64,000 bases of DNA from Teratosphaeria epicoccoides (Eukaryota; Ascomycota; Dothideomycetes; Mycosphaerellales; Teratosphaeriaceae), in NCBI GenBank assembly GCA_021401465.1, contig JADDMT010000020.1, forward strand, positions 248,001-312,000. The letters run 5' to 3'. Position 1 is the first letter of the stretch. Every line of letters starts with the position of its first letter. This document shows positions 9,649 to 21,514 of this stretch, piece after piece. A program made the translations under genes and the position numbers. The notes beneath the pieces were generated by a model. It searched no databases. It had not been told where the DNA came from and saw nothing but the letters and a program-made list of their open reading frames with translations.

Positions 9649-12500
9649 ATGTCTAGAGTACTACGAACTCGCAACTAACACGTAGCGAGCGCTATCCTAA
9701 GCGCCCGTAATAGCGAAGCTAACCTAAGTAACTAGCCCGCAGAAGTACCCCCTGCAAGCGACACTACATCGAGCGACGGTTCCGCTAGAGGCTAATTACA
9801 CGGCAGACAAGGTAATAGACCCCCTGCATAGGGACTACAGCTAACCCCGACTATTAACCTAGCCCTTGTAGCTATGATTGTCGATTAGGTCGCGAACTGC
9901 CTTGCGAACTAGAGCTAGAGCTACACTGCTTCTAGTAGCAATAACAGCGAGGACGACAAAGCCGTCGCTATAAGTAGTACTAATAAACTAGCGGACGAAG
10001 AAATCTAGCGAGATTTTACGCTAGGGACCCGCAAAGACAACTTACTAGGAGGCGTAGACTCTCCGCGTATGCCTGCAAACCTAGTGCCTAAATTCAGGGC
10101 TATAGTAGGCTAACTAGGAGGTAGTCGTAACGCACGTAACCTAAAGCCGTTTAAGGGAGACACCTTAAAGGAGGCTCGAACTTTCTTGCAGGCGTGTAAG
10201 GTAGTTTTCGTGCTTAACCTACGCAGATATGCTATAGAGGGCGAATGAGTCGCCTTTAGTGTAATGTAGCTCGAAGAGGATAAGGAACCTCGTAACAATT
10301 AGCATGAGCGGTATGACCTTATGCAGGTCTATGACAGAACATATACGTAGGCAGACTTTTACTAGTTCTGTGTCAACTAGGTCGAGGATCCAGGGAATCG
10401 CGCCCTTACTATGTCTGTCAAGTACGAGAAGGCTAAGCAGGGGAAGGGACAAATAACCTCTAGCTTTGCTACCTACCTCGCTATACTCGAGAGACAGATG
10501 CTACCCTATACTAAGACGTAACGCGTACAGCACTTGCTTGTCAAACTTAATGATAATCTTCAGAATATAATCATGACTTTTCATGAACTTCTGACAACTC
10601 GGCAAGACCTCGTGTCCCTTACGACACATATGGAGATTACCTTGAAGCGAAATGGAAAATCAGGCGGCAAGGATAATAAGCGTCTAAGCCCTAAGGACCT
10701 ACTAAAGGGCCGCTATTACAAGCGCCCTAGGGGTTACGCCTAACGCGGTAGTTTATTCTAGAGGAGCAAGCCCTCCGAGCTAAAAGATAGTAGCGAGAAG
10801 CCTCTAAGTAGCTACTACATCTGTAAAGCAAGGGACTACTAGGCGGCTCGCTATCCTAAACGAAGTAATAGGAAGAAAGTAAGCAAGGTGTCTAAAACCT
10901 CCCTAGAGGGGAGGCGAAAGAAGGACAAGCCCGAGACAACCGAATAGCTACTACAGGTATCTAAGCTGTCTGTTACCGATAGTGTAGACTCGTAGCCTGC
11001 CTGGCGCCTATCCGGTACGGTCCGAGTTAATGGCTCGCTTAAGCTAGTAGACTATATGTTAGATGACCTTGCGGAGGTTAACGTGATACCCTAGAGGGTA
11101 GTCGTACAGCTTAGTTTAAAGCTAATCCTAGGAGCCCTACTGCCTACCATGAAGTCCTTTTAGGGCGAAGGCGTAGCGGCTTAAGGCGCGTATAACGTGC
11201 GCCTCTAACTCGCGGACTCCTCAGGAGAAGTGCGCGAGACTAACGAAGTCTTCTACGCTAAAGACATTCCTAATAAGGAGCTCCTACTCGGCCGCCCTTA
11301 GCGCTACAAGCAGGTAGTCGTTATTAATAGAGCTACTAACAACTAGTTCTACGGCTCTATAGGCGAAGTTCCTATAGTACGGATACGTGACGCACATAGC
11401 TTCTATAAGGACATGAAGAAGGTCTAATGCATGTATGCAGTCTGTATACAGAACGTCAAGGAAGACATTACCCTTCTGCCTAAGTTAGAGGAATACGCCG
11501 ATATTTTCGACGTAGAGGCTACAGCCTATGCCTAGGCCCTAGACGCGGAACATGCGATTAACCTTAAGGAGGGTTATAATCCTCCGCATTAACCTCTATA
11601 CCCTATGTCAGAGTCGTAGCTCGAAACACTTCAAGACTACCTCTACAAGGCGCAAAGGAACGCGTAGATCCGACGAAGCGATAGCGAGGCTAGAGCGTTA
11701 GTTATGTTCGTCCTAAAGAAGGATAACACACTCCGCCTATGCGTTAACTATAGGGGCCTTAACGTAGTAACCTAGAAAAACCGCTGCCCCCTACTACTTA
11801 TTAGCGAGACGCTTGACCGCCTTAGTCGCGCCGCCATCTTCTTGTCTATCGACTTGAAGGACGCCTACTACCGGATACTGATCCGAAAGGGCAACAAGTA
11901 GAAGACTATATTCCGAACGTAGTACAGACACTTCGAGTATATAGTAATGCTATTCGGCTTGACTAACGCACTAGCAACGTTCTAAGCGTATATTAACTAG
12001 GCCCTAGCCGGCCTCGTTAACACCTGCTACGTAGTATATTTAGACGATATACTAGTCTACTCTGACTTAAAGGAGGAGCATATTCGGCACCTAAGGATAG
12101 TACTCGAATAGCTCCGCAAGTTCGCTCTATACGCGAACCTAAAGAAGTGCTCATTCCTAACAGATAGGATTAAGTTTCTTAGATACATTGTCTCTACGGA
12201 AGGAGTCATCATAGATGACTAAAGGGTGTCCGTAATTACAGAGTAGCTATAGCTAACTACCCTCCGAGAAGTGCAGGTGTTCCTAGGGTTTACTAACTTC
12301 TACTGCAGATTCATGTAGTCCTACTTAAAGATCGTGGCTCCCCTCACGGCCCTTGCAAAGGGCGCGATTCGAGGGAAAAAGCTAGGGATAGTACCTTAGG
12401 AGGAGGCTTAGAGTAAGGCTTTCTCTAAACTTAAAGCAGCTTTTTAAACTACGCCTATACTTTAGCACTTTGACCCTACTACGAAGATCCGGATAGAGAC
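9649..12500 (+). pseudogene. A1 gag-pol, gag to reverse transcriptase
   Basis: One frame from ATG 9649 covers gag and the first part of pol without a frame change, broken by many TAG or TAA codons. Gag shows PFKGDTLKEARTFLQ near 10140-10195. A decayed CCHC knuckle lies near 10810-10860, where Cys became Tyr and only one Cys is left. The protease region (about 11020-11090) reads VDYMLDDLAEVNVI. Reverse transcriptase shows LVMFVLKKDNTLRLCVNYRGLN near 11700-11760, FLSIDLKDAYYRI, and YLDDILVY at about 12036-12060. The copy is cut within the RNase H start by the Harbinger element and resumes at 15982. Confidence 0.85.
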
Positions 12501-12949
12501 TAAGGGCCCTTTCGGTTGCCTTAATCGCGGTCGCTAATTACGGCGGCGCGATTGTAATTAGCACCTTTATAGCTATTACTAGCGATTCTAACCGCAGTCG
12601 TAATCGCGGTGTGCTTAGTTAATGCCGAGGCGCGCTAAGAATCGCGATCTTGACTTTAGCTAGTGTTGTTAGTAGTAGGATTATTGATTTAATACCATTA
12701 TACTATTAACTATAGCTTATCCGACGATCGATATTGACGCTAGCGTAGCTAGCTAGCGCTTGCAGACTCTTTTTTTCTATTAATCGCCATATGGCAGTAG
12801 TACTACGCTAGCCAAGCATGCACTCCTAGATCCTTAGTCGCAGGCTAGTAATAAATTGCCATCTAATCTGTTACAAGGAGCTTCGCCCTTAGCGATAGCT
12901 GCTAATTAATTGATTACCGTACCCTCTTAGCTGCAATCTACGCTAGTGT

Positions 12950-14019
12950 AGGCCGGTGTTACTGCTGTAGCTGCAGCCGATCGAGTTACTGCATCTCCGA
13001 GTCTAGTAACAGTTGTGTTAAAGCCGAAGCGCATTTGAAAGAAGGTAGATAAAGACAAGATGCTAGCTATAAAGATTGTAAAGTAGTCGCGGACGTTAAC
13101 GCTAGTAGTACGTAGGACATCTCCGGTTCTCCCTATAACTAAAGAAGTAGAAGAAGGTAGTGTTAAGAAGGATAAAGACAAGAAAGTTATCGTCTAGTAG
13201 ACTAAGGTAATAGAAGATAAGTTAGTGAAGCCATTATAAGATTTAATCTTGGCTAGCGAGCGTCTAGATAACTCATATAAGCTACAGGCGCTACAGAGGG
13301 CGTTGTTAGAGGTAAAGGTAGCGTGCGAAGATCCGGACATAGCGAAGGCGCTTACTATTAATAAGCTGAAGACGAAGATTAGTAATCTCAAGCGTAACTA
13401 GTATAAGTAGACCGACCTTAACAGGCAATCTAGTTAGAGCATTAATAAGGATACCAAGTGTCCTACTACTCCTGAGGACGTGATGAGGCGTTACTTTGAG
13501 GCGCATGAGGACGCGAAGAAGTTCGCAAAGACGCTACTCTGTATAGCAGACACACTTAGGGAGCTATTTGATAGTACGTTAGCTACTAGAGTAAACGCAG
13601 AGGGCCTTTTAGCGGTAGATAGTAGCAGTAATACCTCCTCTGGTCCTTCTGCGCATATAGAGCAATCAGATTCGAGCCTGTCGACAAGGCCTAGCAGAAA
13701 GATCTTAAAGCGTAAGGTAGTAGCGTTATAACTAGCGGAGTTACGTGAGACTATATAAGCCTTTAATGCTAATACTATCATGCCGCCGCTACCAGAGCTG
13801 CTACTAATGCTAGCAATGCTAGAGAGTAGTATGAGCCGCGCCGCAGACGTCCTCTTTTATAGCAGCGAATTTGACCTTATACTAGATAAAGTAGCTATTA
13901 TTATAGATGCTCTAATAAACGAAGCAAAAGCTAAGATGTAGCTTAAGGCTCTGCTCGCTATTAAGAAGCTCATATGTACGCGCTAGATTACAGCTTCGAC
14001 AGTGATAGCGCTAAGGTAA
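12950..14019 (+). pseudogene. Harbinger Myb/SANT-like accessory protein
   Basis: The frame ending at TAA 14017-14019 is open from 13480 to 13731 and readable from about 12950 with a few stops. The core near 13190-13560 follows the fungal Myb/SANT-like pattern: KVIV-stop-stop-T where WW is expected, then a Leu-rich helix, TDLNRQS, TPEDVMRRYFEAHEDAKKF, and a Ser-rich linker. In this superfamily the Myb-like partner binds DNA and helps the transposase. No clear start codon is visible, so the 5' end is approximate. The four minus-strand frames between 12927 and 13781 are its complements. Confidence 0.65.
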
Positions 14020-14408
14020 ATCAAGTCAGAGGTAGTTAAGGGGGTAGGGGGGGGGAGGGAGTAGTGTGCTCGAGGCGTTACTAGCTAGATAGTAGGTTCC
14101 GGAATATCGATAATAAGGGGTCTGGAACTATGCGATGAACGCATTGTTAGCTTGGCGGGCATGAAATGTAGAATGCCTAGAAAATATCTAAAATTATATA
14201 CAAAAAACGTCTGTGCGTAGGCATATGCCTATGTCCTATACTCCTACTACATTCTCCCTTTCTCCTAATTGCCTTGCCGCGGGAAACAACTCCTATAACA
14301 CCTCGCTTGTTACCTACAATACCGCACTAATCAATTAACACGACGCACGCCTCGTTACCTATTAAAATCTACTACATGCGCTTAGCTCTTATACCTTAGG
14401 TATGCAGA

Positions 14409-15640
14409 CTACATATCTTCTGTAATAATCTCACGCTTTTCAACTATCGTGGAGCCGCTAACAAGAGCTTGCCGCTACGCCTCAAGCATCTCATGCTCGT
14501 CTATTAACGTACCGCGTCAAGTGCCCTCATAGTAGTTATAGGCGTTACGCTTAAAGGGTACTATGTACTCACGCTTGTCCGCAACTAAGCACGTGTTAGT
14601 TAGGAAGTTGTGAAGAGCAGTACAGGCATATACTAGTCGATTAAGGTCCTTTATATCGTATAGCAAAGGCGTAGTTTAGAAGATCCTAAAGTAGTTTTTA
14701 AAGATACTAAAGTAGTACTCTATAACATTGCGAAGCGATGAGTAACGAAGGTTAAAGAGCTCCTTAGGCGTGTATGGCGTGTCCTTCGCGTTATACTGCT
14801 CCTTCAAGTAATACCTAACACCCCTATAGGGAACTAAAGTCATGGCGGAGTTAGTATAGCTAGCATCCGCTAGATAATAGCATCTGACTAGTACCTGTAG
14901 CCTGTCTGTTATTAATGACTTAGCAGCTGCTAACACACGACCGTCATGAGCAGATCCTTCCTACCTAGGGTATATAAAGGTAAAGTGCCTTTTATGATTA
15001 ACTACTACTAACACGTTAATTAACAGGAACCCCTTGCGATTACAGTATGGCGCTTAATCTCCTGACTTGACAAAGGTGTAGATATGCGAGCTATTAAGAG
15101 CGCTAACTACTCCTTGAAACCATAGCTAGTATTTACCCTCCCTCTTATCTTTCACGCTAATCTCGTCCTTTACTGCAAGCTCTTAAACGTCTGACGTAAC
15201 CGCTAGTTTGACAAGCTACCTGTGCAAAGGCACTATCGCCTTAAGCACCTTGTAGAAGACCGCATGGATTGTAGAAGATAGGTAATAAAACAGCTCTATT
15301 ACGGTCGAATAATTGCAGCTAGAGCTAACGATATACAGAAAGATGATAAGCTTCTGAAGGCGACTAATCTAGCGACTGTCCTTAAGGCTAGTAAGCTCTA
15401 ACAATGCTATTAATTAGTCTGGCTAGCATCGCGTGTGTTTGAATAGGCGGCCTCGTTACGCTAGCAACTGCCTCGTCTCGCATTTACCGCGCTCTACGTC
15501 CTCATAAACACTGCGAATACCGAGCGGTATCGACTAGACGTACTCCTTAAGTAGTATTATGGCGGCTTTAAGGAAGAATGCTACTTACTACTAGCGAAGA
15601 AAGAGCTAGCGCTAGCGTAGCATACAGTGCGATTAGAATA
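14409..15640 (-). pseudogene. Harbinger DDE transposase (DDE_Tnp_4 type)
   Basis: The minus strand contains YYLADASYTNS, PYRGVRYYLKEQY, PKELFNLRYSSLRNVIEYYF and YACTALHNFL, the C-terminal signature of PIF/Harbinger transposases. Upstream, EGSAHDGRVL keeps the second catalytic Asp. The first catalytic site reads ALNSSHI where DGTHI is expected, so Asp became Asn by a G-to-A change. ELFNLRYSSLRNVIE retains a Glu at the expected third position. Stops lie at Trp or Gln sites. The start is approximate and the stop is at 14409-14411. The enzyme would cut and paste the element; this copy is inactive. Confidence 0.8.
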
Positions 15641-15981
15641 ACTACAACTGCAGTAATCGATGGCGATAGAGTAGGGAAGACTGATACTATAACTAGTGCT
15701 AAGAACGAGTGTTTAATAGCATGGTTATAAAATTAGTATTATAAAGAATAAGGTGAATAGTCTTATGCGCCGAAGCGCGATCTAGCTATAGACTAACATC
15801 TCGTAAAGCATGCCAAGACTAGCTAACTATACTACTTCTAGATAATTAAGCGAACGACCGCGATTAAGCTAAATCGCGCTACCGCGATTAAGATTTAACC
15901 GAAAGGATCTGCTAATTACGCTAACACCTTAATCGTGCCGCCGTAATTAAGGCGCGATTAAAGCAACCGAAAGGGCCCTAA

Positions 15982-18091
15982 TACTTCAAAATTCGTAATA
16001 GCCGTAATTATATCGCAGCTCTAGTCGCATGAAGGTAGTACGCGATAGTACCTGATTACCTTCTAGTCGTAGAAGATGCAGGGCGCTAAGCTTAACTATA
16101 AGACTCACGACTAAGAGCTTTTAGCTATTGTTAATAGCTTCAAGGAGTACCGATACTACCTCGAAGGTGTAGCGTACCCTATTAAGGTGCTTACTAACTA
16201 TAACAACCTTCGCGGCTTCATAGGCGTAAAGTAGCTAAGTAGTCGGCAAGCAAGGTAGGCGACTTTCCTCGCTAGCTTTGACTTCGTTATCTAGCATCGT
16301 TCTAGAAAGACGAATCCGGCCGATAGTCCTTCGCGACGACTAGACTACGACACTAGGGAGGAGGGTAACTAACAGCTTCTCTCTACGCTACAAACAAAGC
16401 TTGTAGTTTAGGGCGGCGATCTGTTATTAGCTCCTCTTATAGGTTAACTGTAGGTCTAATGGGGCCTCACGGCCTCCGCTAGTGACGAACCCTCCTATCT
16501 AGCGGTTATAGCGACTATGTCTAGCTTAATCTGTGTAGTAGTTAACTAGCTTACATGTAGTAAGCATGTAATGTCTAAAGAACCCTTTAAAGAAGTCTCG
16601 AGACTTATTTAGCAGTTACAAGAGCGAGAACCGGAGTTAATTAATAAGGGTGTAGCCCTCTAGGACACTATAGGTAGTCTGAACTACTAGACTAAGTTAG
16701 GCGACTTGTAGTACTTTGACAATAGGCTCTACGTACCTACTAACTACATCCTCTGTTTGCAGCTCCTCTGTATTCATCATGACGATAAACTCGCGGGCCA
16801 TTTTAGCGCAGAGAAGACAAACGCACTTCTCGGACGTAAATACTAGTAGCCTACGCTAGAACAGGATGTCTCTAACTATGTCAAATCCTGCTAGACATGC
16901 TAGGTAAGCAAATCTCGGCGCTATTACCCCTACGGTAATGCTTAGGCGCTCCTACTACTAGAGAGACTATAGTAGGACTTGACTATAGATTTCATTACTA
17001 ATTTGCTGCTAGCAAAGTAGAGAGGCAATGTAGTTAATGCTGTCCTTATAGTAGTCGACCGATACTCTAAGATAAATGTCTTTATCCTATGTACGAAAAG
17101 ATGCACAAGCGGCGAGCTTGCGTAACTACTTCGCGACGAAGTTATATAGCGCTTTAGTGTCCCCCGAAGTATCCTATTAGATCGAGGTTCTGTCTTTACT
17201 AGTAAATACTAGCAAGAATTTATGTTTAAGGCGCGTGTTAAGTACTGCCTAAGTACAGCATTCTATCTACAGACTAATAGTTAGACTAAACGTATAAACT
17301 AGACTCTTAAGTAGTACCTTTAGTGCTACTACGCTAAGAACTAGGATGCCTAGGCCGACGTAATTCCTATGGCGGAATTTGCAGTTAATAACAGCATGTA
17401 TACTACTATGCGCATGTTGCCATTTTAGATTCTTTATAGCTTTAATCTAGAAATACACCTAGAACCGCCTTAGGACGAGTCTTCTAAGGAGAGGGTGCTA
17501 GCCGCCGCGGAATTAGCGCGGCGTATGCGCGAGGTACATTTAGTGCTAATAGAACACTAGAAAAAGGCCTCAGAATCCTAGATTAAACATAATAACGCCT
17601 GTGCTAAACCGATGTAGTACGTAGTTAGTACGAAGGTGTTACTGTTAACGAAGAATCTTAAGCTGAAACTTCTAAGTAAGAAGATGACACTAAGGTTCGT
17701 CGGACCCTTCCGGATACGCGACGCGATAGGCTCGCAGGCATACTAGCTATTATTGCTATTGTCGTATTATGTGCATAACGTCTTCTACGTATCTCTACTC
17801 GAACTATAGGTATAGTGCGAGGGCAAAGTGCCCGCGGACCTGATGCTAGTAGTAGAAGAGAACGAAGAGTAGGAAGTCGAGAGTATTAAGGACAGTATGT
17901 AGCCTAAGGGCGTAACGTACTATCTAGTAAAGTAGAAAGGATACCTACCTAAGTACACATAATAGGTTCCGGCCGAAGACTACAAGAACGCTCTAGAAGC
18001 TATTCGTGAATTCGAAGAGTAGAGGAGGCGTAAGCAGGGCTTAAGAAGGTCGATTCGTAGGAAGATAAGGGCTTTAGAGCAGAATTCTTAA
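15982..18091 (+). pseudogene. A1 pol, RNase H, integrase and chromodomain
   Basis: The frame resumes after the Harbinger element at the RNase H start (TSKFVIAAII in sister copies). The integrase HHCC region lies near 16775-16915 (IHHDDKLAGHF, then SC-x-TC). The core has TIDFITNLLLAK and LLDRGSVFTS near 16980-17210. The third catalytic site reads TKRIN where TERVN is usual, so Glu became Lys. GPF and FYVSLLEL near 17700-17810 form the GPY/F region. A chromodomain follows at about 17870-18010 (YYLVK-stop-KGYLPKYT). A TAA lies at 18089-18091, but the frame is still coding-like up to about 18340, so pol may overlap the antisense gene end. Confidence 0.8.
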
Positions 18092-18306
18092 CACGTGTAT
18101 GTAGCGCATAACGCGCGGAGTAATAACAAGAAGCAAACGCCCTACTTATATATCATTGATGCCTAAAGGCACACCTAGAATAAACCTAAGGAGAACAAGA
18201 GACATGCTTAGATTAGCTTCGTAGCTAATGCTTAGTAACTACTAGTTAGGGGCTTCCTGACTAAACCCGAAGCAGGAGAGTCTTTCTTGTTATAGTCTGC
18301 TAGGGA

Positions 18307-20342
18307 CTACCTACCTGCATGGGGTCTACTAAACACCCTAAAGCGACTATAAGTAACAGGGGTAGTAACGCCACGAAGAGAGGCTAGTATCTTCTTCTTT
18401 AGTAGGTTGCGAGGGAGCTTGTCTTTAGAGCCTATAGTAGCTAGAGAACTAGCGACATCCTTACTACGCCTAGTCCTAATGACTACCTCATCCTTAGTAT
18501 TAGAAGGCGAAGAGACTCGAGCGCGCTTGCGGCTGTCGCGCTCGGCCCTCGAGATTATCTTGCGCTTCTTGACATAAGTGTTAACTACATCATCAGACTT
18601 AGTGTCCCCCTTAGGCGCAACTAGTACGGTGACACTATAGCGCGAAGGGATCACGTTAGGACCGAAGGTATCCTAGACGTCATCATCCTCCTCATCCTTA
18701 AAGATCTAGCCTAGAGGCTTGTACCTTAGCGTCTTAATAGACGTAGTGCGGGTCGCAAGCAAGGAAGGTTCAGCTTCCTCGTTACTAACCTCAATTTCGG
18801 CCCTAGCCTTCTTCTTCTTCTTGGATAGTAGCGTCGAGGCGGCGTAGGCAGCGGCGCTACAATGTGTTAGCTGTACGCACGCGACAGGATTTTAGTAAGT
18901 AACTTACGGCTTAGTCCTTAGGACTAGCTTAGAGGCAGGCTGTCTCTTAGTACGGCGCTAGGGCGTAGCCTTAGCAGCAGGAGCGGTAAATTGCTTGATG
19001 ACCTTCTTGCGGATTATCCGCGTCTTAAAGTCATTGTTAATCGTCTTCAGAGCCTATAGTAGCTAGAGAACTAGCGACATCCTTACCGCGCCTAGTCGCG
19101 ACGACTACCTTATCCTTAGCATTAGAAGGCGAAGAGACTCGAGCGCGCTTGCGGCTATTACGCTCGGCCCTTAAGATTATCTTGCGCTTCTTAACATAAG
19201 TGTCGACTACATCATTAGACTTAGTGTCCCCCTTAGGCGTAACCGGTATAGTGACACTACAGCGCGAAGGGATCACGTTAGGACTAAAGGTATCCTAGAC
19301 ATCGTCATCCTCCTTATCCTTAAAGATCTAGCCTAGAGGCTTGTGCCTTAGCGTCTTAACGGACGTAGTACAGGTCGCAAGCAGGGAAGGTTCGGCTTCC
19401 TTGTCGCTAACCTTAATTTCGGCCCTAGCCTTCTTCTTCTTCTTAGATAGTAGCGCCAAGGCGGCGTAGGCAGCAGCGCTATAATGTGTTAGCTGTACGC
19501 ACGCGACAGGATTCGAGTAAGTAACTTACGGCTTAGTCCTTAGGACTAGCTTAGAGGCAGGCTGTCTCTTAGTATGGCGCTAGGGCGTGGCCTTAGCGGC
19601 AGGAGCGGTGAATTGCTTGATAACCTTCTTGCGGATTATCCGCGTCTTAAAGTCATCATTAATAGAGGTAAGGGCCCTAAGTTGCTAACGCTAATAGCTA
19701 GTCGGATATTTCTCGACGCTAACGTTAGCCTAGCGGAGAAAGTTAGCATTCATACTTAGAGGGTACTCGCACTATATACGTACTATAGCGAAGGTCTTAA
19801 ACCCTAACGGTTAGTACCTTTAAGATCTTCTAGACTAAGTCTGCGATTAGACCTAGACAAACGTTTTCGCCTGTTAGCAGAGAGTCGAAGCGAACACTGC
19901 TGTAAGAATAGTTAGTAGTCGCAGTGAAGCACGAGAGGGCGCCGAGTAGGTAGGCGAGTATCTCGCGGTACTTAGCCTGTAGCCTGTTCATAGTCTGAGT
20001 ACCTTCGGCAATCCTCTTGTCACGCGTACTCTAGAAGTCATTAATGTTACAGCAGAGCTAGTTGTACTTGCTATACACCTCTTCAGGGAGGTCTTAGCAT
20101 TTTTGATGCTTGCTATTATAGTTAACATAATTGCGGTAGATACTACCCTCATCAAATCTGCTGACGTAGATCTTAGCTACGCTTCGGTTAGTACAAGTCA
20201 CGCATACCTCGCGGGTAGGGGACGCCTTACTAACACGCGGAGGAGAGATGTGTGTAGCTTAGCTACTAAGGTTGTCGAGGCATTGTTAACACAAGCGACG
20301 ATCGCGGGCAGAGTAAGTAGCGTCAAACTTAGTCTGTAGCAT
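18307..20342 (-). pseudogene. Antisense gene of family A, A1 copy with internal tandem duplication
   Basis: The minus strand runs from ATG 20342 to the stop at 18307-18309, but at 2,036 nt it is 623 nt longer than the 1,413-nt genes in A2 and A3. The extra length is a tandem repeat of the C-terminal third with an offset of about 622 bp (18427-19048 and 19049-19670), which shifts the frame. The unduplicated part keeps the Cys-rich N-terminus and both basic segments (VKKRKIISRAERDSRKRARV near 18560). The plus frames at 19574-19759 and 20103-20339 are complements of this gene. Confidence 0.65.
18427..19670. repeat. 622-bp tandem duplication within A1
   Basis: AGAGCCTATAGTAGCTAG occurs at 18427 and at 19049, and the following sequence is repeated for the length of the unit with scattered transitions. 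None of the other three family-A copies has it. The length is not a multiple of three, so it also breaks the antisense frame. Confidence 0.8.
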
Positions 20343-20506
20343 ATAAGCTATTATAGCTAAGACAGGTTAATTGATCTTGATTAATTGATTAAAGAAGAAG
20401 AAGCTCTAGTATAGACCCGCAGACATAGCAAGGCGCAAGCTAAGCGAAATAGGAGTAGAGGTTAATGTTAGTGTCTTAGAACAGGAAGTTTAGGAAAGCA
20501 ACGAGG

Positions 20507-20514
20507 TTTTTATA
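20507..20514 (-). promoter_or_regulatory. TATA-like box of antisense gene (A1)
   Basis: TATAAAAA on the minus strand lies 165 bp upstream of ATG 20342, at the same spacing as in the other three copies. Confidence 0.5.
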
Positions 20515-21149
20515 CCCTCTGACAGCCCCCCTGTTACCTACCGCAACTGTTAAGCTAGTAACTTGAACTACATGCGCAGAGTACCTACCTTTAGTTAACT
20601 TACAAGGGGACTGAATAATGTAATAACAGATAACGCAGCTATTACGCATGTATGCTAACTATACTTATGCTAGCCTACTAGCATGAAAATGTAGCGAGGC
20701 CTACGCTAGGAGCGCGCTCCTGCCGTTTCAAGTAGCGCGCGTAGAGCGTCCGCGTACTTTCCTACTACCCTAAGGTTCTATAACACGTTCTTCATGGTCA
20801 CGACTAAATAGGGATAGCCAAGCTACTTGGCGAGGCCGGCGCGCATGCTTACCCTATAATTTCAAGGATTAACTAAAGTACATGCTTGTAGTGTCCTGAT
20901 ATCTTAATCCGGATAAAAAGCGAAGGTATTACGAAGCCGCCTAACATGTAACAGGTTATAACCCGCCCAAGTTAGCAGCCTCTGCCCTATACTCGCTACG
21001 AAGGTGTTAAGGTATACGCATGACACATGTTAAGTAGGCTATCTACCTATTTACCCTTACGTAGTATAAGCATGCTACATCCTGTGCCCTATACGTTCCG
21101 CGTGCATTACTTAGTAAGGCTAGGGACATCCTTATAGGAGGAGGGGCAG

Positions 21150-21509
21150 TGATACGGTTAATACTAGGGGGCTATTAGAACCACATAGGTTCTAATGCCT
21201 GCCCTTAGCATGTAGTAACCCTGCCACATATAGCAAGGGAGTCCTTCGTACATATATTAGCTTATATGTCGTCTAAGTAGGATTAGTTGTCGACGTAGGA
21301 CGCCCCTACGTCGCTGACCCTACGGTACCCCTACGGGGTTAGGCTCGGACATGCTCTCCCTAATTAAGGAGTGTCAGGGGTTATAAGCACCCTTAGCGCC
21401 ACCTCTGTAATAAGCAGAAAGTAGCGCTGTCTTGTACCTACTAAAAGGTCGGATTACTCTGTCATACTACGAGATATTTCCATATCATATAGCATATACA
21501 TCTATATTA
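21150..21509 (+). repeat. 3' LTR of A1
   Basis: It is 360 bp from TGATACGGTTA to CATCTATATTA and is followed by the duplicated CCTAG at 21510-21514. Confidence 0.88.
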
Positions 21510-21514
21510 CCTAG

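Larger units (their letters stand above)
12504..15978. mobile_element. Complete PIF/Harbinger DNA transposon inside A1
   Basis: The ends are inverted: GGGCCCTTTCGGTTGC on the left and its complement GCAACCGAAAGGGCCC on the right, with similarity continuing imperfectly for roughly 45 bp. TAA flanks both sides (12501-12503 and 15979-15981), matching the 3-bp TWA-type duplications of PIF/Harbinger. Uninterrupted copies of the target read GAGACCGATACTTC. Inside are the two standard genes of the superfamily, a Myb/SANT-like protein on plus and a DDE transposase on minus, converging. Several CCGCGATTAA-like motifs near both ends may be subterminal binding sites. Both genes carry RIP stops. Confidence 0.88.
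9240..21509 (+). mobile_element. Gypsy chromovirus A1, both LTRs, nested in A4
   Basis: The element has two 360-bp LTRs, a gag-pol frame from 9649, an antisense gene at 18307-20342 and a perfect 5-bp target duplication. Its 12.27 kb are explained by a usual length near 8.1-8.2 kb plus a 3,475-bp Harbinger insertion and a 622-bp tandem duplication inside the antisense gene. All frames are RIP-mutated, so it is dead. Confidence 0.85.

Noticed and set aside
10110..10452. Minus-strand frames at 10110-10298 and 10219-10452, also at 57353-57695, as a possible second antisense gene in gag
   Set aside because: They are short, overlap each other, have no conserved start or upstream signal, and are complements of a well-supported gag frame.
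12927..13781. Four minus-strand frames of 65-96 codons inside the Harbinger element
   Set aside because: They overlap the Myb-like gene on the plus strand and have no motif of their own.
18092..18340. Extension of family-A pol beyond TAA 18089-18091 as a firm call
   Set aside because: The frame stays coding-like into the end of the antisense gene, but A1, A2 and A3 end it at different codons, so the true pol end cannot be decided here.
20103..20339. Conserved plus-strand frame starting MMLAIIV, also at 30479-30667 and about 63240, and minus 6296-6487
   Set aside because: It is the complement of the Cys-rich N-terminus of the family-A antisense gene. Conservation follows from that gene, and the long spliceless frame on the other strand has the ATG, TATA-like box and Cys motif.
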